Source: Labrenzia sp. 011
Lineage (GTDB): Bacteria > Pseudomonadota > Alphaproteobacteria > Rhizobiales > Stappiaceae
Assembly (NCBI RefSeq): GCF_003075075.1
Contig: NZ_QCYM01000003.1
Span: forward strand, 186,001 to 250,000
Length of the DNA stretch: 64,000 bases
Reading direction: 5' to 3'
Shown: positions 54,008 to 63,868 of the stretch, one piece after another
How positions within the stretch are numbered: the first letter of the stretch is position 1
How the letters are laid out: every line of letters begins with the position of its first letter
Position numbers and translations under genes: made by a program
Notes under the pieces: generated by a model
The model's database searches: none
Told to the model about the DNA's origin: nothing
Seen by the model: only the letters and a program-made list of their open reading frames with translations

Positions 54008-54874
54008 ATGAAGAAAATCATGGTGGCCACCGATTTCTCCGAACGCTCGGACCGGGCACTGAGACGCGCGATCCTTCTTGCGCGCCAGTTCGCTGCCACT
54101 ATCGCGCTTGTCCACGTTATCGATGACGATCAGCCACTGAGGATCACCGAAACCGAGCGCGGCGAAGCCGAGACGCTGCTGCGGCAGACGGCGGCCACCC
54201 TTCGCGATGTCGATGCGGTGGAGTGCCATACGCGCGTTGTTCTGGCCTCTCCATTTGCCGGGATCGTTCAGGCGGTTGCGGAGATCGCTCCGGACCTTCT
54301 GGTTATCGGGCCGCATCGCCGGCATGTGCTCAGGGATGTGTTCGTCGGCACCACGGCGGAGCGAACGATTCGTTCGGTGCATTGCCCGGTTCTCATGGTA
54401 AATGCACCGCCGGCGGGAACATACAGACATATCCTGCAGACGACGGATCTTTCAGAGGGATCGGCCGATTCACTGAAAAGATTTGCTGCGCTAGGGATTG
54501 GCGCACACGCGCGGACCTCGGTTCTCCACGTTTTCGATGCGCCGGCATTGCGCCTCGAAAAGATTGACAGGATGTCCGGGGATGAGCGCGAGAGTTATCT
54601 TTCGGAAAGGCGGGCAGATGCCGCACGGCGTCTTGCGGCCTTTCTCTCTGCGGCGGGGATTGAAAGCGGCAACACCATACTCCACCGCGAGGAGTCGACG
54701 CTCGCCCACGAAATAGTCAGCGTGGCAGAAAAGGAAGAGGCCGATCTTGTGGTGCTTGCGACCCACGGACGCAGTAAATTGTCCCAGCTTTTCATCGGAA
54801 GCATCACGGAACAGGTACTGCGCAGTTCCTCCATCGATGTGCTCGCCATCCCGCCGCTTGCCCGGACCGACTGA
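54008..54874 (+). CDS. Universal stress protein with two tandem UspA domains
   Basis: 288 residues. Domain 1 (about 1-140) begins MKKIMVATDFSERSDRALRRAILLARQ and contains the nucleotide motif DLLVIGPHRRHVLRDVFVGTTAERTIRSVHCPVLMV. Domain 2 (about 145-285) reads HILQTTDLSEGSADSLKRF and LVVLATHGRSKLSQLFIGSITEQVLRSSSIDVLAI, with a G-x2-G-x9-G/S-type ATP site. Start at ATG 54008. It is divergent from the HTH/antiporter pair. Confidence 0.92.
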   Translation: MKKIMVATDFSERSDRALRRAILLARQFAATIALVHVIDDDQPLRITETERGEAETLLRQTAATLRDVDAVECHTRVVLASPFAGIVQAVAEIAPDLLVIGPHRRHVLRDVFVGTTAERTIRSVHCPVLMVNAPPAGTYRHILQTTDLSEGSADSLKRFAALGIGAHARTSVLHVFDAPALRLEKIDRMSGDERESYLSERRADAARRLAAFLSAAGIESGNTILHREESTLAHEIVSVAEKEEADLVVLATHGRSKLSQLFIGSITEQVLRSSSIDVLAIPPLARTD

Positions 54875-55133
54875 TCGAAATTTCCCCTTTTCGGCAAAAG
54901 TCAGCAGTGAAGGTGGCGGGATTGTCCAGATGGACGCAAGGGAAAGTATGACGGTGCAGTCGGGAGGAGGTTTGACGGCTGCCGGCTGGCTGTTTCGCAA
55001 GCGGGTGACCTAGTCGCGTTGTCCGGGGATTTCGTCACTGGACATTTGCCGCTCCCGAGAGTTTCGCCTATCATTTGAAGAGTGTGTTCAGCCGCTTCGC
55101 GGTACGGTGGCATTTTGAGAGGAGAGTGTCAGC

Positions 55134-56390
55134 ATGTCAGTGACGCACGAGCCCTGGCTCGTGGCGCTATCTCTCTTGATGGCCTTTCAGGGTAGCTTTG
55201 TCGGGCTCAATCTCGCGATTCAGGTCAGACAGGCGGCTGCGCCGCGCCGCCGGCTGCTGCTGGCGGGCGCCGCCTTGACGCTGGCGCTGGCGATCTGGTC
55301 CATGCATTTTGTCGGAATGCTTGCGGCCCAGTTGCCCATGGCTGTCGATTTTCTGATTCTGCCGACTCTTTTGTCGTTCCTTGTCTGCGTGCTGGTGGTC
55401 GGCATTGCGGTGTTCGCCGCAAGCAACGCCTCCCTCACGCCCCTGCGTCTTGGGCTTGCCGCCTTCGTCATGGGAAGCGGCATTTGCACCATGCACTATC
55501 TCGGCATGTATGCGCTGCACGAGTCGCTGCACATGAGGCACGACCCGCTTTACATTCTCGCCAGTTTCCTGATTGCCTTCAATGCGGCAGGACTTGCCAT
55601 CTGGCTTCTGTTCGGTCTGGGCCGGCGTCCGCCGATCGTCGTCAGCGCGGCGGTGCTGGCGCTGGCTATTGCCGCGATGCATTATACGGCGATGGCCGGC
55701 CTGACCTTCGAACCGGTCCAGACCGCCGGCGGTTTCCTGGCACCGGCTCTCAGCGCCGGCATGCTGGCCATTATCGTTTCCTGTGTGGCCTTTCTCGTCT
55801 CCGGGCTCTTTTTGCTGGCGCTCGTTCCCGCCCAAGCGAATCAGGACGTGAAATCGGTGGACGTCCCTTCGGAGGAGCGTGAAGAACAGTCCGAACCGGA
55901 CAGCCCGACAGAGGCGGAAAGTCGTACAGTCAGAACGGGCCCCGAGCGGTCGGGAAAACAGCCCGCAGGGCTTCAGGCCGCCGCCGGTGCTGTCCGCCCC
56001 TCCCCGCTCTCGGCGAAACGGACGCTGCCGATCGAAAAGGACGGCCAGAAGACCCAGATCGGCGTTCCGGAAATCTATTCCATCCATGCCGATGCGCATT
56101 ACACCAGACTGTATGACGGAAACCGCGAATTCTTCTGCCCCCTGTCCATCAGCGAAGTCGAGCAGCAGCTTGACCCCAAGACCTTCAACCGCGTGCATCG
56201 CAGCCACATCGTCAATCTGAAACACGTGGTCGGTTTCAAGAGGACCGGAGAACGTGGCGTGCTGGTGCTGGCCGGACAGGATGCCCAAATGGTCCCCGTC
56301 AGCAGATCGAGATGGAGTCGGGTCAAGGCGCGCCTCGTGGCGTTGAAGGAAGGCACGTCCACCGGCGAGTTCCCGGCAGCAGCCCAATAG
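55134..56390 (+). CDS. coxC: CoxC-like MHYT/LytTR membrane sensor-regulator
   Basis: 418 residues. The N-terminal seven-helix MHYT domain has the three signature motifs MHFVGM, MHYLGM and MHYTAM, thought to bind metal and sense a diatomic gas. An acidic/Ser-rich linker (about 235-300) leads to a C-terminal LytTR DNA-binding domain (EIYSIHADAHYTRLYDGNREFFCPLSISEVEQQL...FNRVHRSHIVNLKHV). This architecture matches CoxC/CoxH of Oligotropha carboxidovorans. It lies immediately upstream of coxMSL, and a regulator anchored in the membrane that binds cox DNA is the obvious role. Confidence 0.9.
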   Translation: MSVTHEPWLVALSLLMAFQGSFVGLNLAIQVRQAAAPRRRLLLAGAALTLALAIWSMHFVGMLAAQLPMAVDFLILPTLLSFLVCVLVVGIAVFAASNASLTPLRLGLAAFVMGSGICTMHYLGMYALHESLHMRHDPLYILASFLIAFNAAGLAIWLLFGLGRRPPIVVSAAVLALAIAAMHYTAMAGLTFEPVQTAGGFLAPALSAGMLAIIVSCVAFLVSGLFLLALVPAQANQDVKSVDVPSEEREEQSEPDSPTEAESRTVRTGPERSGKQPAGLQAAAGAVRPSPLSAKRTLPIEKDGQKTQIGVPEIYSIHADAHYTRLYDGNREFFCPLSISEVEQQLDPKTFNRVHRSHIVNLKHVVGFKRTGERGVLVLAGQDAQMVPVSRSRWSRVKARLVALKEGTSTGEFPAAAQ

Positions 56391-56811
56391 CCATCTGTCT
56401 CCGGTGCGCGCAGGTGTTTCCACCCATCAGCCGGCCCGCAGGTTGCCATTCGTGCAAATCCCATAAAGTGCCTACACTTGAAAGTAGTATCGCCTTCTGG
56501 CCGGGCGGGTGCACTTTATATGTCTGAAAAACATATCCATTTCTGTTTTTACCTCGGTTGGGCTCGTGAATTGCGTCAGGAATATTGACGCAATTCGTGC
56601 TGAAAATCCCGTCTTCCGTGTAAACGAACCGTCTGTCTGTGTAAGCGTGGTTGAGTGTGCAGCGCACTCCTCCGCACTCTTTACGGTATGCGACAAACCA
56701 CCGCGATACCGGTGGCATATCTTCGATTGCCGGAGACAGGCGCCCACCCCGGCGCGCCGCCCCTTCGGCCTGTGGTCCCGACGCGGGGGCCGAACGAGGG
56801 AGGAGAGAGAC
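56391..56811. promoter_or_regulatory. 421-base coxC-coxM intergenic control region
   Basis: A gene-free stretch upstream of coxM. It contains ATATGT-ctgaaaa-ACATAT (56518-56536), the perfect 11-bp dyad at 56568-56596, and a GAGTG/CACTC-rich cluster near 56652-56680. The GAGGGAGGAGAG sequence just before 56812 is the coxM ribosome-binding site. The density of dyads suggests regulated transcription of the structural cox genes separate from coxC. Confidence 0.6.
56568..56596. promoter_or_regulatory. Perfect 11-bp dyad in the cox control region
   Basis: GAATTGCGTCA (56568-56578) and TGACGCAATTC (56586-56596) are exact reverse complements around a 7-base spacer. No U-run follows, so an operator is more likely than a terminator. 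Candidate binding site for CoxC or another regulator. Confidence 0.65.
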
Positions 56812-57678
56812 GTGATCCCTGGTGAATTCATCTATCATCGGCCATCGTCGGTGGCTGAGGCCGTCGCCATCCTGGCCAATCATGGAGAGGAAGCGCGTCC
56901 GCTGTCGGGCGGACACAGCCTTATTCCGATGATGAAGCTTCGCATGGCGGCGCCCGAGCACCTCGTCGATCTTGGGGGCATTGCAGACCTGAAGGGCATT
57001 TCCGAAGACGGCGACATGATTTCTATCGGTGCCATGACGACCCAGCACGAGTTGATCGCTTCGGATCTGCTCGGGTCGAAGCTGCCGATCATCCGGGAAA
57101 CGTCCCAGCTGATCGCGGATCCGCAGATCCGCTATGTGGGCACGCTCGGCGGCAACGTTGCCAACGGCGACCCGGGCAACGACATGCCGGCTCTGATGCA
57201 GTGCCTGAATGCTTCCTATGTGCTGACAGGCCCGGAGGGTGACCGGGAGGTTTCCGCCCGGGATTTCTATGAAGCAGCCTATTTCACCAAGCTGGCGCCC
57301 GAGGAAATCCTGACGGCGATCAGGATCCCGGTGCTGCCGGCCGGACACGGGTATGCCTACGAAAAACTGAAACGCAAGGTCGGCGACTATGCCACAGCGG
57401 CGGCGGCCGTCGTTCTGACGATGAGCGGCGGAAGCGTTTCCTTTTGTGCAATCGCCTTGACGAATGTCGCGGACACGCCGCTGTTCGCCGTTGAAGCGGG
57501 AGACATTCTGACCGGTTCGACACTGGATGCGGAGACGGTCAAACGCGCGGTCGCAGCAGCAGAAGCCATTACCGAGCCGGCCTCGGACGGTCGCGGTCCG
57601 GCGGAATACCGGACGAAAATGGCCGGTGTCATGGTGCAACGCGCTCTTGCGCGCGCGGCTGAGCGGGCCAAGGGCTGA
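56812..57678 (+). CDS. coxM: Aerobic CO dehydrogenase medium (FAD) subunit
   Basis: 288 residues, the usual CoxM length. FAD-binding motifs are [14 protein letters not shown] and [14 protein letters not shown], equivalent to the AGGHS and TIGG motifs of the family. The CO_deh_flav_C domain forms the C-terminus. The start is a GTG at 56812 behind GGGAGGAGA, giving [17 protein letters not shown] as the normal N-terminus. It passes electrons from the Fe-S subunit to the quinone pool. First structural gene of the cluster. Confidence 0.95.
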   Translation: MIPGEFIYHRPSSVAEAVAILANHGEEARPLSGGHSLIPMMKLRMAAPEHLVDLGGIADLKGISEDGDMISIGAMTTQHELIASDLLGSKLPIIRETSQLIADPQIRYVGTLGGNVANGDPGNDMPALMQCLNASYVLTGPEGDREVSARDFYEAAYFTKLAPEEILTAIRIPVLPAGHGYAYEKLKRKVGDYATAAAAVVLTMSGGSVSFCAIALTNVADTPLFAVEAGDILTGSTLDAETVKRAVAAAEAITEPASDGRGPAEYRTKMAGVMVQRALARAAERAKG

Positions 57679-57700
57679 AACCGGGCTGAGGGAGAGTTAC

Positions 57701-58206
<506 letters not shown>

Positions 58207-58210
<4 letters not shown>

Positions 58211-60627
58211 ACGACCTGACCCCGACACGCGAGCAGCGCGAGGCCGCCCTTGAAGGCATGGGCTGCAAGCGCAAACGAGTAGAAGACGTTCGGTTCACCC
58301 AGGGCAAGGGCCAGTATGTGGACGATGTGAAACTGCCGGGCATGGTCTTCGGCGATTTCGTGCGCTCGCCCTATGCGCACGCCAAGGTCACGAAGATCGA
58401 TGCGACCGAAGCCCTCAAGCTGCCGGGCGTGATCGCCGTTCTGACGGCCGAGGACCTCAAGGGCGTCAATCTTGCCTGGATGCCGACGCTGGCCGGCGAC
58501 GTGCAGATGGTTCTGGCGGACGGCAAGGTGCTGTACCAGAACCAGGAAGTGGCGTTCGTGGTCGCGGAGAACCGCTACATCGCCGACGATGCCATCCAGC
58601 TTGTCGAAGTCGAATATGAAGAGCTGCCCGTCATCGTCGATCCCTTCAAGTCCATGGATCCGGACGCGCCGGTTCTGCGGCCCGATCTGGAAGGCAAGAC
58701 TGAAGGAGCGCACGGGCCGCGCAAGCATCACAACCACATCTTCACCTGGGAAGTCGGCGACAAGGACGAGACCGCCAGGGCCTTTGACGAAGCGGATGTG
58801 ACGATCAAGGAAAAGATTTCCTATCATCGCACGCACCCCTCGCCGCTGGAGACCTGCCAGTGCATTGCCTCCATGGACAAGGTGAAGGGCGAACTGACCA
58901 TCTGGGGAACCTTCCAGGCACCCCATGTCATCCGCACGGTGGCTTCCCTCCTGTCTACAATTCCGGAACACAAGATCCATGTGGTCGCACCGGATATCGG
59001 CGGCGGGTTCGGCAACAAGGTCGGTGCCTATCCGGGCTACATCTGTTCCATCGTGGCGTCCATCGTCACCGGGGTTCCGGTCAAATGGGTCGAGGACCGG
59101 ATGGAAAACCTTTCCACCACGTCGTTTGCCCGCGACTATCACATGACGGCGGAAATCGCGGCGAAGAGCGACGGTACCGTGACCGGCCTCAAGGTTCACG
59201 TTCTTGCCGATCACGGCGGGTTCGATGCCTGCGCCGACCCGTCCAAGTGGCCGGCGGGTTTCTTCAACATTGTCACCGGATCCTACGATTTTCCTGTGGC
59301 GCATCTTGAGGTCGATGGTGTCTATACCAACAAGGCGCCCGGCGGGGTGGCCTATCGGTGTTCCTTCCGGGTCACGGAAGCGGCCTATTGCATCGAACGG
59401 GCGATGGACATCCTGGCGCAGAAACTCGGCATGGATCCTGCGGATCTGCGCATGAAGAATTTCGTCAAGCCGGAACAGTTCCCCTATCAGTCGGCGCTCG
59501 GCTGGGAATATGACAGCGGCGACTATCACACTGCCATGCAGAAGGTGATGGATACGATCGGCTATCGCGAGCTGCGCGCCGAACAGAAGGCGAAACAGGA
59601 AGCCTTCAAACGCGGGGAAACCCGCGAGATCATGGGGATCGGCATATCCTTCTTCACCGAGATCGTCGGTGCAGGCCCCTCCAAGAACTGCGATATTCTC
59701 GGCGTGGCCATGTTCGACAGTGCGGAAATCCGCGTTCATCCGACCGGCTCGGTGATCTCGCGCATGGGCACGAAATCCCAAGGCCAGGGGCATGAAACCA
59801 CCTGGGCGCAGATCATCGCCACGGAGATCGGCATTCCCGCTGCCGATATCATGGTGGAGGAAGGCAATACGGACACGGCTCCCTACGGTCTGGGCACCTA
59901 CGGGTCGCGTTCGACGCCGGTCGCCGGTGCCGCCATCGCGCTGGCGGCGCGCAAGATCCGCAACAAGGCCCAGATGATTGCCGCGCACATGCTGGAAGTA
60001 TCCGAATACGACCTGGACTGGGACGTGGACGGCTTCCAGGTGAAGGGCAATCCGCAGGCGCGCAAGTCCATGAAGGAAATCGCCTGGGCTGCCTATCATG
60101 CTCCGCCTCCGGGAATGGAGCCGGGTCTCGAAGCGGTGAGCTATTACGATCCGCCCAACATGACCTATCCCTTCGGCGCCTATTTCTGCGTCATGGACAT
60201 CGATGTCGATACCGGCGTCGCGAAGACACGGCGCTTCTACGCGCTGGACGATTGCGGCACGCGCATCAACCCGATGATCATCGAGGGACAGGTGCATGGC
60301 GGTCTGACCGAGGCCTTTGCCATCGCGATGGGACAGGAAATCCGCTACGACGAGATCGGCAATGTGCTGGGCGCGTCCTTCATGGATTTCTTCCTGCCGA
60401 CGGCGGTCGAAACCCCGCATTGGGAAACCGATTATACGGTCACGCCGAGCCCGCATCATCCGATCGGCGCGAAGGGGGTGGGCGAAAGCCCGAATGTGGG
60501 CGGTGTTCCTGCCTTCTCCAATGCGGTCAACGATGCGTTCCAGTTCCTGGGCAGCACCCATATCCAGATGCCGCATGACGCCTGGCGGCTCTGGCAGGTC
60601 GCCAAGGATCTTGGCGTGCACGGCTAA
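58207..60627 (+). CDS. coxL: Aerobic CO dehydrogenase large (Mo-Cu) subunit, form I
   Basis: 806 residues of the xanthine-oxidase superfamily binding the molybdopterin cytosine dinucleotide and Mo-S-Cu site. The form I signature AYRCSFR is at residues 382-388, with Cys385 as the copper ligand; form II homologues have AYRGAGR instead. The base-like Glu760 occurs in [13 protein letters not shown]. Other contacts include [12 protein letters not shown] and [11 protein letters not shown]. These residues support genuine CO oxidation (CO + H2O to CO2 + 2H+ + 2e-). Overlaps coxS by four bases. Confidence 0.97.
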
Positions 60628-60640
60628 AACGGAAAATGTG

Positions 60641-60661
60641 GTCGCGGGCGCCGTCCGCGAC
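60641..60661 (+). terminator. Stem-loop between coxL and coxD
   Basis: GTCGCGG (60641-60647) and CCGCGAC (60655-60661) form a perfect 7-bp stem 14 bases after the coxL stop. A smaller GCCC/GGGC stem follows. There is no U-run. It may partly attenuate or protect the structural-gene transcript relative to the maturation genes. Confidence 0.45.
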
Positions 60662-60782
60662 TGCCCTCCGGTGGGCGGATCAGTGCGTATCGGCGGCGGA
60701 TTTTTGCCGCTTTTCCGAGATCCGGCGGATCGTTGCAGGCAAGGCCTGCTCCCTTTCAGAGAATGTGGCAGACATTGATCGC

Positions 60783-61664
60783 ATGACGAAAACCAGGGAT
60801 CAAATTGCAGAAGGCCTCGCGGCAGCCGGCTATGTCGCCGATGACGGCTTGGCCACGGCCCTGCTGCTGACGGAGATGCTCGACCGTCCGCTGCTGCTCG
60901 AGGGAGAAGCTGGCGTCGGCAAGACCGAGGTTGCCAAGGCGCTTGCCCGGCTCGAAAGCACGGACCTCATTCGTCTCCAGTGTTACGAGGGGCTGGATCG
61001 CTCCGATGCCATCTATGAGTGGAATTACCAGCGCCAGCTGCTTGCCATCAAGGCGCGCGAAGGCTCCGGAGCGGATGCCGAAACCGTTGAAGAAGCGGTC
61101 TTTTCCGAAAAGTATCTTCTGGAGCGTCCCCTCCTGGCCGCCATCCGGCAGGACCGGGCTCCGGTGCTTCTGATCGACGAGATCGACCGTGCGGACGAGG
61201 AGTTCGAGGCTTTCCTTCTGGAAATCCTGTCGGACTACCAGGTGTCGATCCCGGAACTGGGAACGGTGTCGGCGGTCTCCATTCCGCGCGTGGTGCTTAC
61301 GTCGAACGGGACGCGCGAACTGTCCGATGCTCTGCGCCGGCGCTGCCTCTATCATTATGTCGACTATCCGACGCCGGATCGGGAGGCACGTATTCTGCTG
61401 TCGCGTGTTGACGGGCTCGATACAGCGCTTGCCTTGCAGATATCGGAACTTATGGGAATGCTGCGCAAGGAAGACCTCGCGAAAGTGCCGGGTGTTGCCG
61501 AAACCATCGACTGGGCGGCCGCGCTTCTGGGGCTGGGGGCAAGAAACCTGCATGACAGCCGTGACCTTGTCTTCGATACGCTGGCGTGTGTCCTGAAGAC
61601 CCGCGAGGACCGCGTGCGTGTGTCGCCCGAGGTGACCGACAGGCTGCTGGGAAAGGTGGCATGA
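60783..61664 (+). CDS. coxD: MoxR-type AAA+ ATPase CoxD (CODH maturation)
   Basis: 293 residues. Walker A is GEAGVGKTEVAKAL, Walker B PVLLIDEIDRADEEFEAFLLEIL, with the sensor region VLTSNGTRELSDALRRRCLYHYVDYP. In O. carboxidovorans CoxD is needed to sulfurate and copper-load the Mo centre of CoxL. Start at ATG 60783. The von Willebrand partner coxE follows after 4 bases, the classical MoxR-VWA pairing. Confidence 0.94.
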   Translation: MTKTRDQIAEGLAAAGYVADDGLATALLLTEMLDRPLLLEGEAGVGKTEVAKALARLESTDLIRLQCYEGLDRSDAIYEWNYQRQLLAIKAREGSGADAETVEEAVFSEKYLLERPLLAAIRQDRAPVLLIDEIDRADEEFEAFLLEILSDYQVSIPELGTVSAVSIPRVVLTSNGTRELSDALRRRCLYHYVDYPTPDREARILLSRVDGLDTALALQISELMGMLRKEDLAKVPGVAETIDWAAALLGLGARNLHDSRDLVFDTLACVLKTREDRVRVSPEVTDRLLGKVA

Positions 61665-61668
61665 CGCG

Positions 61669-62868
61669 ATGACCGCCCTCCCCCTTGAAACCGAAGAGGA
61701 CATCGGGGCTGTGCTGCGGCACAGGATGGCCGGGTTTGTGCATACATTGCGCGACAGCGGTTTCAGGGTCGGGCTTGGGGAAACCCGCGATGCGCTCCGT
61801 CTCCTGCAAACGCCCCTGATGGCCCGACCGGCCAGCCTGAAGGCGGCCTATCGGGCGCTTTTTTGCGGCCGCCTGTCGGACTGGCAGAGGTTCGACGAGA
61901 TTTTCGACGCCTTCTGGGCCGGGAAAGGCGTCCGCTCGGGGGTGAAGGTCAGCGGAACCAGCACACGCAAGGGCATGAAAACTCTTCGCGAACTGATTGA
62001 TGCACAGGGCAACCGTCAGGAGACCATTGCCGGTGACGTGGAGCGCCAGCCGGGCGAAGACGACGAGGACTCGGACGAAACACCTTCCGGCCGCCGGGAG
62101 GGGGCGAGCCTGGCCGAAAACCTGGGCCAGGTGGACATTCGCTCCATTCACGATCCCGAGGCGCTGGAAAAGGCGCATGACCTTGCCGAACGACTGGCGA
62201 AATCCATGCGCGTGCGGCTGACCCGCCGGGACAGGCAGAAACGGAAAGGGCCGCGGCTCGATCTCCGGAGGACAATCCGCCATTCCGTCGCCCATGGAGG
62301 CACCCCGATCGAGCTGATCCGGAAGGGGCCGCGCACGCGCCAGCTCCGGCTTGTCATCCTGCTTGACGCATCCGGCTCCATGAACAACTACACCGGCGTT
62401 TTCACGCGCTTCGTGCATGGCATCCTGGACAACTTCCGCGAGGCGGAAGCGTTTCTCTTTCATACCCGTCTCGTGCATGTGTCCTCGGCCCTGTCGGAAC
62501 GTGACGCCGGCCGTGCGCTCGACCGCATGGGACTGATGGCCCAGGGTGTGGGAGGCGGAACGCGGATCGGAGAGGCCCTGGCAACCTTCAATCGCCAGCA
62601 CGCGGCGCGGGTCATTCATTCGCGTACCTGCGTGATGATCCTGTCCGACGGTTACGATACGGGCAGGCCGGAATTCCTGGGCGAGGAACTGGCCCGGTTG
62701 CGGCGCAGATGCCGGCGCATCGTCTGGCTCAATCCCATGATCGGCTGGGAAGGCTATACGCCTGCCACCGCTGGCATGCAGGCAGCCTTGCCGCATATCG
62801 ATCTTTTCGCTCCCGCCCATAATCTGGCGAGTCTGGCCGCACTTGAACCTTATCTGGCAAAGCTTTGA
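61669..62868 (+). CDS. coxE: VWA-domain protein CoxE (CODH maturation)
   Basis: 399 residues of the CoxE family. A charged N-terminal half precedes a von Willebrand A domain with the MIDAS motif LLDASGSMNNYTG (DxSxS) and ILSDGYDTGRPEFL. It works with the AAA+ ATPase CoxD in assembling the bimetallic site. Four bases separate it from coxD and three from coxF, so the maturation genes are one unit. Confidence 0.94.
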   Translation: MTALPLETEEDIGAVLRHRMAGFVHTLRDSGFRVGLGETRDALRLLQTPLMARPASLKAAYRALFCGRLSDWQRFDEIFDAFWAGKGVRSGVKVSGTSTRKGMKTLRELIDAQGNRQETIAGDVERQPGEDDEDSDETPSGRREGASLAENLGQVDIRSIHDPEALEKAHDLAERLAKSMRVRLTRRDRQKRKGPRLDLRRTIRHSVAHGGTPIELIRKGPRTRQLRLVILLDASGSMNNYTGVFTRFVHGILDNFREAEAFLFHTRLVHVSSALSERDAGRALDRMGLMAQGVGGGTRIGEALATFNRQHAARVIHSRTCVMILSDGYDTGRPEFLGEELARLRRRCRRIVWLNPMIGWEGYTPATAGMQAALPHIDLFAPAHNLASLAALEPYLAKL

Positions 62869-62871
62869 CCC

Positions 62872-63777
62872 ATGGGTGACACGCCGATGAAACACACCAT
62901 TCCCCTGACACTCGCGGAAGCGGAGCCCGAGGTCGCGAGCGACGTCGCCCCCCTGATGAGCCGGCTTCAGAGCGGCAACGAACCTTTCGTTCTGGCGACG
63001 GTCGTGCGCACCATCTCGGTAACGGCGGCCAAGGCCGGGGCCAAGGCGATCGTCGACCGGGAAGGATCGATTGTGGCGGGCTGGATCGGGGGCGGCTGCG
63101 TCCGCGCCGCCGTCCTCAAAGCCGCTAAGGCTGCCTTTGAAGACGGGGAAACGAGACTGATTTCCATCCAGCCTCCTGAGCTGCTCGCGGAACGCGGTGT
63201 CGAACCGGGCGAAGAGCGTGAGGGCGTCCAGTTTTCCCGGAACATGTGCCCAAGTCAGGGAACGATGGACATTTTCATCGAGCCAGTGTTGCCGCGCCCC
63301 AGGCTCGTGGTTTTCGGAGCCAGCCCGGTTGCCGTCGCACTCGCGCAACAGGCACGGTCCGTCGGTTTCGATTTCACCGTCTGTGCACCTGCCGAAGATC
63401 TGGCCGTGTTTCCGTCCGGCATCGACAGGAACACGGGATTCTGCAGTGATATACAGAGCAATGCGGAGACCTATATCGTCGTGTCGACACAGGGGCGCGG
63501 CGATCTGGCTGCACTGGAAGAAGCGATCAAGGTGCCTGCGCGCCATCTTGGGTTTGTCGGTAGCCGGCGGAAACTCAAGACACTTCTGGAAAAGCTCGCA
63601 GACAAGGGAATTGCCCCGGTCGAACTGGACCGTATCAAGGGGCCGGCAGGTCTCGATCTCGGTGCGATCACACCGGAGGAGATCGCTCTTTCGATACTGG
63701 CCGAACTCATGATGCTGCGCCGGCAGAACCAGCGGCGGATTTCCCACCCGACGCTCGATGCGGACAGTTCCGGATGA
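62872..63777 (+). CDS. coxF: XdhC/CoxF-family maturation protein
   Basis: 301 residues. An N-terminal XdhC/CoxI domain (PFVLATVVRTISVTAAKAGAKAIVDREGSIVAGWIGGGCVRAAV) is followed by a C-terminal Rossmann domain (RLVVFGASPVAVALAQQARSVGFDFTVCAP and HLGFVGSRRKLKTLLEKL). Family members hold the molybdenum cofactor and help sulfurate it before insertion. ATG 62872 or 62887 are both possible. Assigned CoxF by position after coxE. Confidence 0.92.
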   Translation: MGDTPMKHTIPLTLAEAEPEVASDVAPLMSRLQSGNEPFVLATVVRTISVTAAKAGAKAIVDREGSIVAGWIGGGCVRAAVLKAAKAAFEDGETRLISIQPPELLAERGVEPGEEREGVQFSRNMCPSQGTMDIFIEPVLPRPRLVVFGASPVAVALAQQARSVGFDFTVCAPAEDLAVFPSGIDRNTGFCSDIQSNAETYIVVSTQGRGDLAALEEAIKVPARHLGFVGSRRKLKTLLEKLADKGIAPVELDRIKGPAGLDLGAITPEEIALSILAELMMLRRQNQRRISHPTLDADSSG

Positions 63778-63868
63778 GCGCATGCAAATCCGATGGTCCT
63801 GTCGATGACAATTGGAAACGGCAACTGAAGATGCGAATATCGGCGTCGCGGCCTAACAGGAGGAGATG

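Noticed and set aside
51831-54011. A 726-codon plus-strand frame opposite the cation antiporter
   Set aside because: Asp/Glu/Gln/Arg-rich composition typical of the complement of membrane-protein codons; no homology.
55134-56390. GGDEF/EAL cyclic-di-GMP enzyme, because MHYT domains are often fused to these
   Set aside because: After the MHYT domain only a linker and a LytTR DNA-binding domain are present; no GGDEF or EAL motif exists.
61450-63783. A 777-codon minus-strand frame opposite coxE and coxF
   Set aside because: Shadow of two well-supported genes; no recognisable domain and no plausible start signal.
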